This document shows, piece by piece, positions 1-8,324 of a stretch of DNA of 64,000 nucleotides. The position numbers and the translations under genes were made by a program. Every line of letters starts with the position of its first letter. The stretch's first letter is position 1. This stretch comes from an uncultured Draconibacterium sp. (GTDB lineage: Bacteria; Bacteroidota; Bacteroidia; Bacteroidales; Prolixibacteraceae): positions 1,893,001-1,957,000 of the forward strand of contig NZ_OY781464.1 of NCBI RefSeq assembly GCF_963676735.1, given 5' to 3'. The notes under the pieces are model-generated. The model did no database searches, was not told where the DNA came from, and saw nothing but the letters and a program-made list of their open reading frames with translations.

Positions 1-230
1 GAATACGACATTCCTTCCAAACGGGTTGCAGCATTAATACGCTGAATCCACAATGCACGGAATGTTCTTTTTTTCGCTTTTCTATCGCGGTATGCATAAG
101 TTTGTCCTTTTTCCCAGGAATTCTTTGCAACCGTCCAAACGTTTTTACGCGCTCCGAAATAACCTTTAGTTTTTTTCAGTAATTTCTTTCTCCGGGCACG
201 TGATGCTACATGATTTACACTTCTTGGCAT
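1..230 (-). CDS. rplT: 50S ribosomal protein L20 (partial, 3' end outside window)
   Basis: Ribosomal protein L20 binds 23S rRNA and is needed early in large-subunit assembly. The frame opens at an ATG on the minus strand (228-230) with MPRSVNHVASRARRKK, followed by the family block GYFGARKNVW and the RALWIQRINAA segment, all hallmarks of L20. About 76 of the usual 115-117 residues are visible; the C-terminal third lies beyond the left edge. It is the last visible gene of the thrS-infC-rpmI-rplT operon, 133 bases downstream of rpmI. L20 represses this operon in other bacteria; I could not identify its mRNA binding site here. Confidence 0.97.
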   Translation of the reverse strand, partial: MPRSVNHVASRARRKKLLKKTKGYFGARKNVWTVAKNSWEKGQTYAYRDRKAKKRTFRALWIQRINAATRLEGMSY

Positions 231-363
231 ACTTTTTACTTTTTTGATAATTGGCGCTCCTCATTTTTAATGAGAATTCTTTAAAGCACAATTACCTGGT
301 TTTTAACTCTTTTTTTACCTCTCTTGATTAAAAGGTTTAATAAAGATCAGTCGAAACGACTGA

Positions 364-561
364 CTACTTCATGCACAACAAAAGTTTAACGTTGCTTTCG
401 TTTGTCTTATCGATTGTTGTCCAATAAGTCAAATTACGCTTACGTTTTGTACTTTTCTTAGTCAAAATATGACTTTTGTAGGCGTGCTTCCTTTTAATTT
501 TACCACTTCCGGTTAGTCTAAATCGTTTTTTAGCTCCGGAATTCGTTTTCATTTTTGGCAT
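364..561 (-). CDS. rpmI: 50S ribosomal protein L35
   Basis: A 65-residue, very basic protein beginning MPKMKTNSGAKKRFRLTGSG, the signature start of L35, and rich in Lys/Arg throughout, as expected for an rRNA-binding protein of the large subunit. Length matches the family. It lies between infC (82-base gap) and rplT in the conserved infC-rpmI-rplT order, which settles the identification. No separate promoter of the local type is seen in front of it, so it is probably co-transcribed from upstream of thrS. Confidence 0.97.
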   Translation of the reverse strand: MPKMKTNSGAKKRFRLTGSGKIKRKHAYKSHILTKKSTKRKRNLTYWTTIDKTNESNVKLLLCMK

Positions 562-643
562 AATCCCTACTTATTAAAATGTTATCAAAGAACTTTATTA
601 TAATTGTGTTTCAACACTAAAACAAGTTGCTTTTAACGGCTAC

Positions 644-1210
644 TTATTTCTTTTTAGGTGAAATAAACATTGTCATTCTTTTACCTTCAAGCCTTGGCAT
701 TTGCTCTACTGTTCCTAACTCTTCAAGGGATGTTGCAAGTTTTAGCAACAAAATCTCACCTTGTTCTTTAAACAAGATTGAGCGTCCCTTAAAAAATACA
801 AAAGCTTTAACTTTTGCACCTTCCTGTAGGAATTTTTCAGCGTGACGCAATTTAAACTGAAAATCGTGCTCATCGGTTTGTGGGCCAAAGCGAATTTCTT
901 TCACCACTACTTTTGTAGTTTTGGCTTTCATCTCCTTTTGTTTCTTTTTTTGCTGATAAAGAAACTTTGAATAGTCGATGATTTTACAAACCGGTGGATC
1001 GGCTTTTGGCGAAATTTCTACCAAATCCAATTCCAATTCGTCTGCTATCTTTAATGCCTCGCGTAACTGGTAAATTCCCGGGTTTTCAATATTGTCTCCC
1101 ACTAAACGTACCTGTGGCACCCTGATTTTGTGATTAATCCGGTGTTGTGGTTCCTGCTCTCTTCTGGGCTGGAAATTTCTTCTCGGACCTCTTCTCTTAA
1201 TAGCTATAAT
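644..1210 (-). CDS. infC: Translation initiation factor IF-3, non-AUG start
   Basis: IF-3 binds the 30S subunit and checks start codon-initiator tRNA pairing. The body is unmistakable (LVEISPKADPPVCKIIDYSKF linker region, VKEIRFGPQTDEHD, VFFKGRSI). No ATG fits: homology continues upstream through KRRGPRRNFQPRREQ and HRINHKIRV, so the start must be ATT at 1208-1210 or ATA at 1205-1207. A rare strong Shine-Dalgarno AAGGAGG (minus strand of 1216-1222) sits 5 bases before the ATT and 8 before the ATA. IF-3 discriminates against such codons, the basis of its known autoregulation in Escherichia coli (AUU). From ATT the protein is 188 residues. It begins 15 bases after the thrS stop. Confidence 0.93.
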   Translation of the reverse strand: MIAIKRRGPRRNFQPRREQEPQHRINHKIRVPQVRLVGDNIENPGIYQLREALKIADELELDLVEISPKADPPVCKIIDYSKFLYQQKKKQKEMKAKTTKVVVKEIRFGPQTDEHDFQFKLRHAEKFLQEGAKVKAFVFFKGRSILFKEQGEILLLKLATSLEELGTVEQMPRLEGKRMTMFISPKKK

Positions 1211-1215
1211 GCGTT

Positions 1216-1222
1216 CCTCCTT
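1216..1222 (-). promoter_or_regulatory. Strong Shine-Dalgarno for infC
   Basis: AAGGAGG on the minus strand, between the thrS stop codon and the AUU/AUA start of infC. Perfect Shine-Dalgarno sequences are uncommon in this window, so its presence exactly here supports initiation at the non-AUG codon. Confidence 0.8.
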
Positions 1223-1225
1223 AAG

Positions 1226-3175
1226 TTAGTTATACAATCCTGATAATTGATCTCTTACTTCTTTTGTTATAAATTCTGCGAACTCCTCGTTTGTCATTGT
1301 GCCTTTGTCTCCTTCGCCCTGTCTCCGCACGGCAACTGAATCAGACTCTGCTTCTTTTTCTCCAACAATTAACAGGTAAGGAATTCGTTTTAATTCGTTG
1401 TCGCGTATCTTCCTACCAATCTTTTCGTTACGATCATCAACAACGCTGCGAATATCGGAAATATTTAGAAATTCTGAAACTTTTTTAGCATAATCGTTAT
1501 ACTTTTCACTGATAGGTAATACAACGACCTGCTCTGGTGTAAGCCATAACGGAAATTTTCCGGCAGTGTGTTCAATAAGCACGGCCACAAACCGTTCCAT
1601 CGACCCAAATGGTGCACGGTGAATCATAATCGGACGATGGCGATTATCATCGGCACCAATATATTCCAGTTCAAAACGCTCCGGCAAGTTGTAATCTACC
1701 TGAATGGTTCCCAATTGCCAGCTTCGTCCCAATGCGTCTTTAATCATAAAATCGAGCTTCGGACCATAAAAAGCAGCTTCTCCCAGTTCTGTAACTGTAT
1801 TTAAACCTTTTTCGGTGCAAGCTTCAATAATTGCCTGTTCTGCTTTATCCCAGTTCTCCGGGCTTCCAATGTATTTTTCTGGTTTTTGCGGATCTCTCAA
1901 CGAAATCTGAGCTGTATAGTTTTCAAAATTTAAGGCTTTAAAAATGATAAAAATAATGTCGATAACCTTTTTGAATTCATCTTTAAGCTGATCGGGGCGG
2001 CAGAAAATATGGGCATCGTCTTGGGTAAAACTGCGAACACGTGTTAAACCGTGCAATTCGCCACTTTGTTCGTAGCGATAAACCGTTCCAAACTCGGCCA
2101 TACGAACCGGAAGATCTTTGTACGAACGTGGCCACATTTTGTATATCTCGCAATGGTGCGGACAGTTCATTGGTTTTAACAGGTATTCTTCTCCTTCGGC
2201 CGGTGTATTAATTGGTTGAAATGAATCCTGACCATATTTTTGATAATGACCTGATGTTTTGTACAATTTTACATCTCCGATATGAGGAGTCATTACCTGC
2301 TCGTAACCATATTTTTTCTGTACTTTTTTCAGGAAATTTTCGAGTTGCTCGCGCAGTTGTGCACCTTTGGGTAGCCATAATGGCAAACCTTGCCCAACAG
2401 ATTCTGAAAAGCCAAACAACTGCATTTCTTTACCTATTTTACGATGGTCGCGCTTTTTAGCTTCTTCAACCATCTCGAGGTATTCCTGCAGCATTTTTGC
2501 TTTCGGGAAGGTAACACCGTAAACACGGGTAAGCATTTTGTTTTTCTCGTCGCCACGCCAATAGGCACCTGCAATTGCTGTAAGTTTAATCGCTTTAATG
2601 TAACTTGTATTGGGCAGATGGGGCCCCCGGCATAAATCGGTAAAGTTACCTTGCTGATATAAAGTAATTGTTCCGTCTTCCAATTCGCCAATTAAATCTT
2701 GCTTCAGTTCATCGTCTTTTTCTGAGAACATGGCCAAAGCTTCGTCTTTTGAAATATCAGAACGTGTAATATCATTTTTCTGACGTGCCAGTTCAAGCAT
2801 TTTTTGCTCAATCTTTTGCAAGTCCTTTTCCGATAAAACTTTTCCTTCGGGTAAATCTATGTCGTAATAAAAACCTGTATCAACGGTTGGTCCAATGCCA
2901 AATTTTGTTCCCGGGTAAAAAGCCTCAATGGCCTCTGCCATAAGGTGTGCAGAAGAATGCCAAAAGGTTTCTTTTCCTTCTCTGTCATCCCAGGTGTGCA
3001 ATTTTATATTGGCATCAGCGCTTATTTTTCGCGATAAGTCCCAAATTTCGCCATCAACTGTAATAGACAAAACATCTTTTGCCAAACGATTTGATATTGA
3101 CCGGGCAATTTCCAGTCCGTTTACAGGCTCTGCAAATTCGCGCACACTGTTGTCAGGAAGTGTAATTTTTATCAT
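1226..3175 (-). CDS. thrS: Threonine-tRNA ligase
   Basis: Charges tRNA-Thr with threonine. The order is TGS domain (about 1-60), an editing domain with the HSSAH motif (H73, H77), and a class II catalytic core with MNCPHHCEIY, EFGTVYRYEQSG, GLTRVRSFTQDDAH and HRAPFGSMERF, then the anticodon-binding domain. I chose the ATG at 3173-3175 (MIKITLPDNS), giving 649 residues, because the longer in-frame start at 3220 falls inside the TAnnTTTG promoter motif (3218-3225) and adds residues without homology. It leads the translation operon with infC, rpmI and rplT. Confidence 0.97.
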   Translation of the reverse strand: MIKITLPDNSVREFAEPVNGLEIARSISNRLAKDVLSITVDGEIWDLSRKISADANIKLHTWDDREGKETFWHSSAHLMAEAIEAFYPGTKFGIGPTVDTGFYYDIDLPEGKVLSEKDLQKIEQKMLELARQKNDITRSDISKDEALAMFSEKDDELKQDLIGELEDGTITLYQQGNFTDLCRGPHLPNTSYIKAIKLTAIAGAYWRGDEKNKMLTRVYGVTFPKAKMLQEYLEMVEEAKKRDHRKIGKEMQLFGFSESVGQGLPLWLPKGAQLREQLENFLKKVQKKYGYEQVMTPHIGDVKLYKTSGHYQKYGQDSFQPINTPAEGEEYLLKPMNCPHHCEIYKMWPRSYKDLPVRMAEFGTVYRYEQSGELHGLTRVRSFTQDDAHIFCRPDQLKDEFKKVIDIIFIIFKALNFENYTAQISLRDPQKPEKYIGSPENWDKAEQAIIEACTEKGLNTVTELGEAAFYGPKLDFMIKDALGRSWQLGTIQVDYNLPERFELEYIGADDNRHRPIMIHRAPFGSMERFVAVLIEHTAGKFPLWLTPEQVVVLPISEKYNDYAKKVSEFLNISDIRSVVDDRNEKIGRKIRDNELKRIPYLLIVGEKEAESDSVAVRRQGEGDKGTMTNEEFAEFITKEVRDQLSGLYN

Positions 3176-3217
3176 TTCTATTATAACTCCTATTATTGCT
3201 AAATTTATTTTGCGCGG

Positions 3218-3225
3218 CAAAGATA
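3218..3225 (-). promoter_or_regulatory. Promoter -7 motif for thrS-infC-rpmI-rplT
   Basis: Minus strand TATCTTTG matches the Bacteroidota -7 consensus TAnnTTTG about 43 bases upstream of the chosen thrS start. No clear -33 TTG was found at the usual spacing. The rest of 3226-3509 holds no gene; it contains an AT-rich inverted repeat (3321-3342, 9-bp arms) of unknown role. Confidence 0.6.
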
Positions 3226-3509
3226 AACAATCCTTTGATACTTGGAAGAATTGAACACTAGCTTATTCGTGTTTTGTAACGTTTTATCAACACTTCCGTG
3301 TTAAATCAAAATTGAAGCTGCTATATTTTGCTAAAAATATAGTTTTAACACATACTTCGTTCTTTCATATTGAAAGCAATTTATTCGTATTGATTTTAAA
3401 TTAACACTTTTGGCGCTATTAAGATTTCAATTCAGTGATATTTTTATGATTTATTGATTTCTTTGTAACAGACAGTAAAGGAATTCGATAGATTATAATT
3501 TTATAAATC

Positions 3510-3818
3510 ATGAAATTTAGAGATCCGGAAAATTGTGCTACTCTGGAAGAAATAAGGTGTGAGATTGACAAAATTGACGAGCACATTGTTTTGCTTTTTG
3601 CTGAACGGCATAAATATGTTGAAGCTATTGTTCGATTTAAAGATGATGAAAATGCCATTATTGCCGAGGATCGAAAACAATCGGTAATCAGGCAACGCCG
3701 CGAATGGGCAGAAAAAAATGGATTAAATGCCGATATTTTTGAACAAATATACAGGCTTTTAATAGAGAGTAACATAAAACATGAAATGGAATTATTGAAA
3801 TTAAAAAAGAAAAAATAA
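3510..3818 (+). CDS. Chorismate mutase, AroQ (type II) family
   Basis: A small all-helical protein of 102 residues with the AroQ pattern: LEEIRCEIDKID then LLFAERHKYVEAIVRFK and a C-terminal helix ending in Lys-rich sequence. The family converts chorismate to prephenate; some members (PchB-like) act instead as isochorismate pyruvate-lyases, and the sequence alone does not separate the two. The stop codon overlaps the ATG of the next gene (TAATG), implying translational coupling. In Bacteroidota the enzyme is often fused to DAHP synthase; here it stands alone beside an aldolase. Confidence 0.8.
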   Translation: MKFRDPENCATLEEIRCEIDKIDEHIVLLFAERHKYVEAIVRFKDDENAIIAEDRKQSVIRQRREWAEKNGLNADIFEQIYRLLIESNIKHEMELLKLKKKK

Positions 3819-4768
3819 TGTACAAAGCAGACATAAAAGTAATGGATTGCACAGTGCGCGACGGTGGGCTAATGAACAAATGGCAATTTAGCGATGAATT
3901 TGTACGTGGTGTTTATAAAAGCTGCGTTGAAGCCGGGATTGATTATATGGAAATTGGCTATAAAAGCAGTGAATCGGCTTTTTCGAGAGAAGAAGTTGGC
4001 CCGTGGAAATTCTGCGATGATAAAGACCTGCGACGTGTTGTTGGCGATAATGATACAAATTTAAAGCTATCGGCGATGGCCGATATTGGCAGAATTGCGC
4101 CTGAAGACATCCCTCCGGCAAACGAAAGTTTGATTGATATGTTACGCGTAGCATGTTACTGCCACCAGGTTGACAAAGCCATTTGGTTGGCAGAACACTG
4201 CATGGATAAAGGATACGAGGTTACCATAAACTTAATGGCTGTTTCAAAAGTAAATGAGTCGGATTTGGACGAAGCCTTAGCCGACCTTGCAAAATCGCGT
4301 GTTCCAATAATTTATGTTGTAGACAGTTTTGGCAGTTTATATTGCGAAAGTATCGAGCGTTTGGTGAAAAAATATGCAAGTGCCATGCCCGAAAAAGAGT
4401 TGGGAATACATGCACACAATAACATGCAGTTGGCTATGTCGAATACTATCACCTCTTTAATTAATGGTGTTACTATGCTAGACGCCACCTTACTGGGAAT
4501 GGGCCGAGGTGCCGGAAACTGCCCAGTTGAGATTTTAATTGCTTTTTTAAAAAATCCGAAATACAGGTTATTACCCCTGCTTGATGCCATTCAGAACCAT
4601 GTTAAACCATGGCAGGAAAAAATTGATTGGGGATACCACGTTCCTTATCTGGTAACCGGAGCCATGAATGAACATCCACGAAGTGCCATGAAATGGATGG
4701 ATTCAGATCAGAAAGATGACTTCGTATCATTTATGAAAGAAATGCACGACTACGAGCTTCTGGAATAA
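3818..4768 (+). CDS. DRE-TIM family aldolase (HMGL-like), substrate unknown
   Basis: A 316-residue TIM-barrel enzyme of the DRE-TIM metallolyase superfamily, which includes 4-hydroxy-2-oxovalerate aldolase and HMG-CoA lyase. The DCTVRDGG motif (10-17) supplies the catalytic Arg and metal-binding Asp; H198 and H200 in HAHNN complete the metal site; GMGRGAGNCP is typical of the aldolase branch. It lacks the C-terminal extension of DmpG-type aldolases. It is coupled to the chorismate mutase through a TAATG overlap and followed by a terminator, so the two form a bicistronic unit. Its substrate is not evident; a role with a chorismate-derived aromatic acid is only inference. Confidence 0.7.
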   Translation: MYKADIKVMDCTVRDGGLMNKWQFSDEFVRGVYKSCVEAGIDYMEIGYKSSESAFSREEVGPWKFCDDKDLRRVVGDNDTNLKLSAMADIGRIAPEDIPPANESLIDMLRVACYCHQVDKAIWLAEHCMDKGYEVTINLMAVSKVNESDLDEALADLAKSRVPIIYVVDSFGSLYCESIERLVKKYASAMPEKELGIHAHNNMQLAMSNTITSLINGVTMLDATLLGMGRGAGNCPVEILIAFLKNPKYRLLPLLDAIQNHVKPWQEKIDWGYHVPYLVTGAMNEHPRSAMKWMDSDQKDDFVSFMKEMHDYELLE

Positions 4769-4790
4769 AAATATATTTGGATTAAAATAA

Positions 4791-4840
4791 AAAAGGATGC
4801 ATCTGAAGATTTTAGCTTTGAGGATTGCATCCTTTTCTTT
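4791..4840 (+). terminator. Intrinsic terminator after the aldolase gene
   Basis: Inverted repeat AAGGATGCA...TGCATCCTT with a small bulge, followed by TTTTCTTT. It ends the chorismate mutase-aldolase unit. Confidence 0.75.
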
Positions 4841-4931
4841 CTATATCGACCTTAACTTCGGGAATTGCGAAACAATGCCTTCCAAACAGATTATTATTTT
4901 ATCGTGATTAGCCATTCGAATAACATTTTTC

Positions 4932-4939
4932 TATTTTTG
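4932..4939 (+). promoter_or_regulatory. Promoter -7 motif for the dipeptidyl peptidase gene
   Basis: TATTTTTG matches TAnnTTTG, 93 bases before the ATG at 5033. The implied leader contains a 16-codon frame (4955-5005) that I regard as unproven. Confidence 0.45.
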
Positions 4940-5032
4940 TTCAGGATATAGAACATGGAGCGAAAAACAACCCGATACAAACTTGTAATCATGAGTTTTT
5001 CATAACAGGAGCTCTGCAAAATTATTATACAC

Positions 5033-7234
5033 ATGAAAAAACTGTTTATTTTATTCGTCATTCTTTTTCCCATTGTCACAGCACAAGCTCAGCAAACACA
5101 AAAAATTAGCTTAGAAGATATTTTTGTTAAAGGAACATTTCGTGCACAATCAGTTTACGGTTTGCGTTCGATGAATGATGGCATTCATTATTCAACGCTT
5201 GAAGGAAGAACAAAAATTGTAAAATACAGTTATAAAACGGGTGATGAAGTTGAGGTTATTTTCGACATAAAAGAAGTTAAGGATGCGCCTATAACGTCTT
5301 TTTTAAATTACCAGTTTAGTGATGATGAAACAAAAATTTTGTTGACGACCAAACGCCAATCCATCTACCGCCACTCTTACACGGCAGAATATTACGTCTG
5401 GAATTCAGTAACCCGGGAATTATCTGAACTATCGGATAAAGGAGCACAAAAGCTGGCCACCTTCTCACCTGATGGCAATTACATTGCCTACGTACGCGAC
5501 AACAACATTTTTATAAAAAACTTAAAGTTTGGCAGCACCCACCAAGCTACAACAGATGGCAAATTTAACGAGATTATTAACGGAGCTCCTGATTGGGTTT
5601 ACGAAGAAGAATTTGGCTTTAACAAAGCGTTTTGGTGGTCGCCCGACAGTAAATTTCTTGGCTACATTCGTTTTGATGAACGAGAAGTACAGGAGTTTAC
5701 AATGCCCATGTATGCAGGAGCAGCACCCAGCTACAACGATTACCAGTTATATCCGGGAGAATATACCTTTAAATATCCTAAAGCCGGAGAAAAAAATTCA
5801 GTTGTAGAAGTTTATTCGTACGAGGTTAAATCAAAAACCGGAATAAAAGTAGACATAGGTGATAAAACGAACATTTACATTCCGCGATTACAGTGGACTC
5901 CGGATGCCAATAACCTGGTTGTGATGCGATTAAACAGACATCAAAATCAGATGGATATTTTGTATGCTAATCCTTACACAGGAGATACCCGAAATTTTCT
6001 TACTGAAAAGAACGACCGTTATATCGCAGAAGATTTCCTGGATGCGTTTACCTACCTTGAGAATGGTAATTTTGTTGTTAAAAGCGAACGCAATGGTTGG
6101 TCGCATTTATACTTATACGACAAGCAAGGATTTGAACTGGCCCAACTCACCCAGGGAGAATTTGATGTAACCGATTTTTATGGATACGATTCAGCCCGCG
6201 AAATATTTTATTATCAGGCGGCAGCAGAATCGCCTTTACAGCGCGAGGTTTATTATACAAGTCTTGATAAAAAAGTGCAAGGAAAACTTTCTGTAGAAGA
6301 TGGAACAAACAGGGCCGTATTTAGTAGCAATTTTAAGTATTACATAAACTATTTTAGCAATTCCAAAACCCCGGCATATATATCCCTTCACGACACAAAA
6401 GATGGTGAACAAATTCGTTTCTTACAGGACAATACCGTATTAAAAAACACCGTGCAAAGGATGAATATCCCGCAAAAAGAATTTTTTAGTTTTACCACGT
6501 CCGAAGGGGTAAGCTTAAACGGGTGGATGCTAAAACCTACAGGGTTTGATCCGGAAAAACAATACCCGGTTTTGATGACCCAGTACAGTGGCCCCAATTC
6601 GCAAAGTGTTACCGATGCCTGGGGGCGTGGCGTGGGTTGGAACGAATACCTGGCCCAGGAAGGTTTTTTGGTTGTTTGTGTTGATCCACGCGGCACAGGA
6701 GCACGGGGCGAAGAGTTTAGAAAAATCACCTATATGCAACTTGGGAAATACGAATCGGACGACCAGGTGGAAGCTGCAAAATACCTCACTACACTTCCCT
6801 ATGTTGATGCTGCCAATATAGCAATTTTTGGATGGAGCTACGGAGGATTTATGACTCTGCTGGCGATGGAAAAGGGAGGCGAATTATTTAAAGCCGGAAT
6901 TGCTGTTGCGCCGGTTACCAGCTGGCGTTTTTACGACACCGTTTATACCGAGCGCTATATGCGAACACCACAGGAAAATCCGGAAGGGTACGACGATAAT
7001 TCGCCACTAACACATGCCGGCGATATAAAAGGGCAGCTACTTATTGTTCATGGATCGGCAGATGATAATGTTCATGCGCAAAACACTTACGAAATGACCG
7101 AAAAAATGGTTCAGTCCGGCGTTCAATTTGATATGGCCATTTACACCAACAGAAACCATGGAATACGAGGAGGAAACACAAGTATGCATTTGTATGCTAA
7201 GATGACAAATTTTTTAAAAGATAAACTTCAGTAA
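5033..7234 (+). CDS. Secreted dipeptidyl peptidase IV (S9B family)
   Basis: Serine exopeptidase that releases X-Pro or X-Ala dipeptides from peptide N-termini. A signal peptide (1-19, cleavage after AQA) precedes an eight-bladed propeller, then an alpha/beta-hydrolase domain. The catalytic triad is visible: S602 in GWSYGG, D677 in HGSADDNVH, H709 in NRNHGI. The WVYEEEF segment carries the paired Glu that bind the substrate N-terminus in DPP IV, which separates it from other S9 peptidases. Length (733) is normal for Bacteroidota periplasmic DPP IV. It appears monocistronic and probably serves protein scavenging. Confidence 0.93.
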   Translation: MKKLFILFVILFPIVTAQAQQTQKISLEDIFVKGTFRAQSVYGLRSMNDGIHYSTLEGRTKIVKYSYKTGDEVEVIFDIKEVKDAPITSFLNYQFSDDETKILLTTKRQSIYRHSYTAEYYVWNSVTRELSELSDKGAQKLATFSPDGNYIAYVRDNNIFIKNLKFGSTHQATTDGKFNEIINGAPDWVYEEEFGFNKAFWWSPDSKFLGYIRFDEREVQEFTMPMYAGAAPSYNDYQLYPGEYTFKYPKAGEKNSVVEVYSYEVKSKTGIKVDIGDKTNIYIPRLQWTPDANNLVVMRLNRHQNQMDILYANPYTGDTRNFLTEKNDRYIAEDFLDAFTYLENGNFVVKSERNGWSHLYLYDKQGFELAQLTQGEFDVTDFYGYDSAREIFYYQAAAESPLQREVYYTSLDKKVQGKLSVEDGTNRAVFSSNFKYYINYFSNSKTPAYISLHDTKDGEQIRFLQDNTVLKNTVQRMNIPQKEFFSFTTSEGVSLNGWMLKPTGFDPEKQYPVLMTQYSGPNSQSVTDAWGRGVGWNEYLAQEGFLVVCVDPRGTGARGEEFRKITYMQLGKYESDDQVEAAKYLTTLPYVDAANIAIFGWSYGGFMTLLAMEKGGELFKAGIAVAPVTSWRFYDTVYTERYMRTPQENPEGYDDNSPLTHAGDIKGQLLIVHGSADDNVHAQNTYEMTEKMVQSGVQFDMAIYTNRNHGIRGGNTSMHLYAKMTNFLKDKLQ

Positions 7235-7364
7235 TTAGCTCTGCATTAGCATCATTTGCCTTTATAAAATAAAATTTACGAAAGGAGTAAGTGATAGGCA
7301 GCAAGTGCTAAATCTGATTTATACTAAAGCATTTCATTGCAACTAACCATTAAAAAACAAACAA

Positions 7365-7946
7365 ATGAAAAGAATTGGAGGTTATTTTTTTCAGGGAATT
7401 CTATTGGTAGCTCCCGTTGCGATTATTGTTTACATTCTGTATTCCCTGTTTATTCGTGTTGATGGCTGGCTGCTAAACACAATTAAACCTCTTATTGGAT
7501 TTTACGTTCCCGGTTTAGGCATAGCCCTTCTATTTGTTTTTATAACAATCCTGGGTTTTGTTGGCGAAACAACATTGTTGAAACCCATAAAAATTATTGC
7601 CGGAAAATTTATTCGGCGAATACCTTTACTAAACTTATTATATACTTCTCTAAACGATCTTTTTTCAGCTTTTGTTGGCAAAGAGAAGAAATTTAATGTA
7701 CCGGTTAAAGTGCTGTTTAACAATGAGAATAATTTATGGAAACTGGGGTTTATTACAAAAGAATCGCTAGCAGAATTTCAACTCTCAGACTTGTCAGCAG
7801 TCTATTTTCCGCATTCTTACAACTTCTCAGGCGAATTATACCTGGTTCCCAATAATCGAATAGAACAACTGGATTTATCTCCGGCTGATGTAATGAAATT
7901 TGTAGTATCGGCCGGTGTTACCCGTATTGATAAAACCAATTTCTAA
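7365..7946 (+). CDS. DUF502 family membrane protein
   Basis: A 193-residue protein with two strongly hydrophobic N-terminal segments (about 9-30 and 48-70), followed by the conserved DUF502 core RRIPLLNLLYTSLNDL and a soluble C-terminal domain that includes VYFPHSYNFSGELYLVP. The family is widespread but has no settled function. It is separated from the peptidase gene by 130 bases and no shared operon is evident. Confidence 0.8.
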   Translation: MKRIGGYFFQGILLVAPVAIIVYILYSLFIRVDGWLLNTIKPLIGFYVPGLGIALLFVFITILGFVGETTLLKPIKIIAGKFIRRIPLLNLLYTSLNDLFSAFVGKEKKFNVPVKVLFNNENNLWKLGFITKESLAEFQLSDLSAVYFPHSYNFSGELYLVPNNRIEQLDLSPADVMKFVVSAGVTRIDKTNF

Positions 7947-7957
7947 AACAAGAAAAT

Positions 7958-7975
7958 AAACAGATTCTGTTTTTT
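7958..7975 (+). terminator. Weak intrinsic terminator after DUF502 gene
   Basis: Short hairpin AAACAG-ATT-CTGTTT running into six T residues. The remainder of the gene-free stretch 7976-8324 is AT-rich and shows no gene. Confidence 0.4.
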
Positions 7976-8281
7976 GCCTTAAAAATATGCCGTACGAAGT
8001 TTTTAGTAAGCAGGACTATTAAAAAAAATGCCTTCTTAGATTGCACTTCTATCAGCAAAATTCAACACAAGTTCAGAATTTAACAATGTATTTCTGTTAA
8101 ATATAATAACAACATCTTATTTTACAATAAAAACAAAGGTTCTATTAACTAATTCTTATACATATAATTAAAAACCTGTATACCTGTAATTTACCCCGAA
8201 AATATTCGATATTGGTAAGCGGTTAATATCTACTGAAAGCTTTTTTGCAACTAAATTATTAACATTATAGCCCGAAATGTC

Positions 8282-8306
8282 TTATATTACTTGTGATTTA
8301 ATATAA
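8282..8306. promoter_or_regulatory. Inverted repeat upstream of first RND operon
   Basis: TTATATTA and TAATATAA arms (8 bp) separated by 9 bases, 19 bases before the first possible start codon of the efflux operon. A repressor operator is possible, but such AT-rich repeats also arise by chance. Confidence 0.3.
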
Positions 8307-8324
8307 TTCATAAAAAACCTGAGA

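Noticed and set aside
644..1120. infC starting at the internal GTG (1120)
   Set aside because: This drops 30 conserved N-terminal residues and ignores the Shine-Dalgarno at 1216-1222.
4955..5005. 16-codon frame in the leader of the dipeptidyl peptidase gene
   Set aside because: No compositional bias, no ribosome site and no hairpin nearby; short frames of this size are expected by chance.
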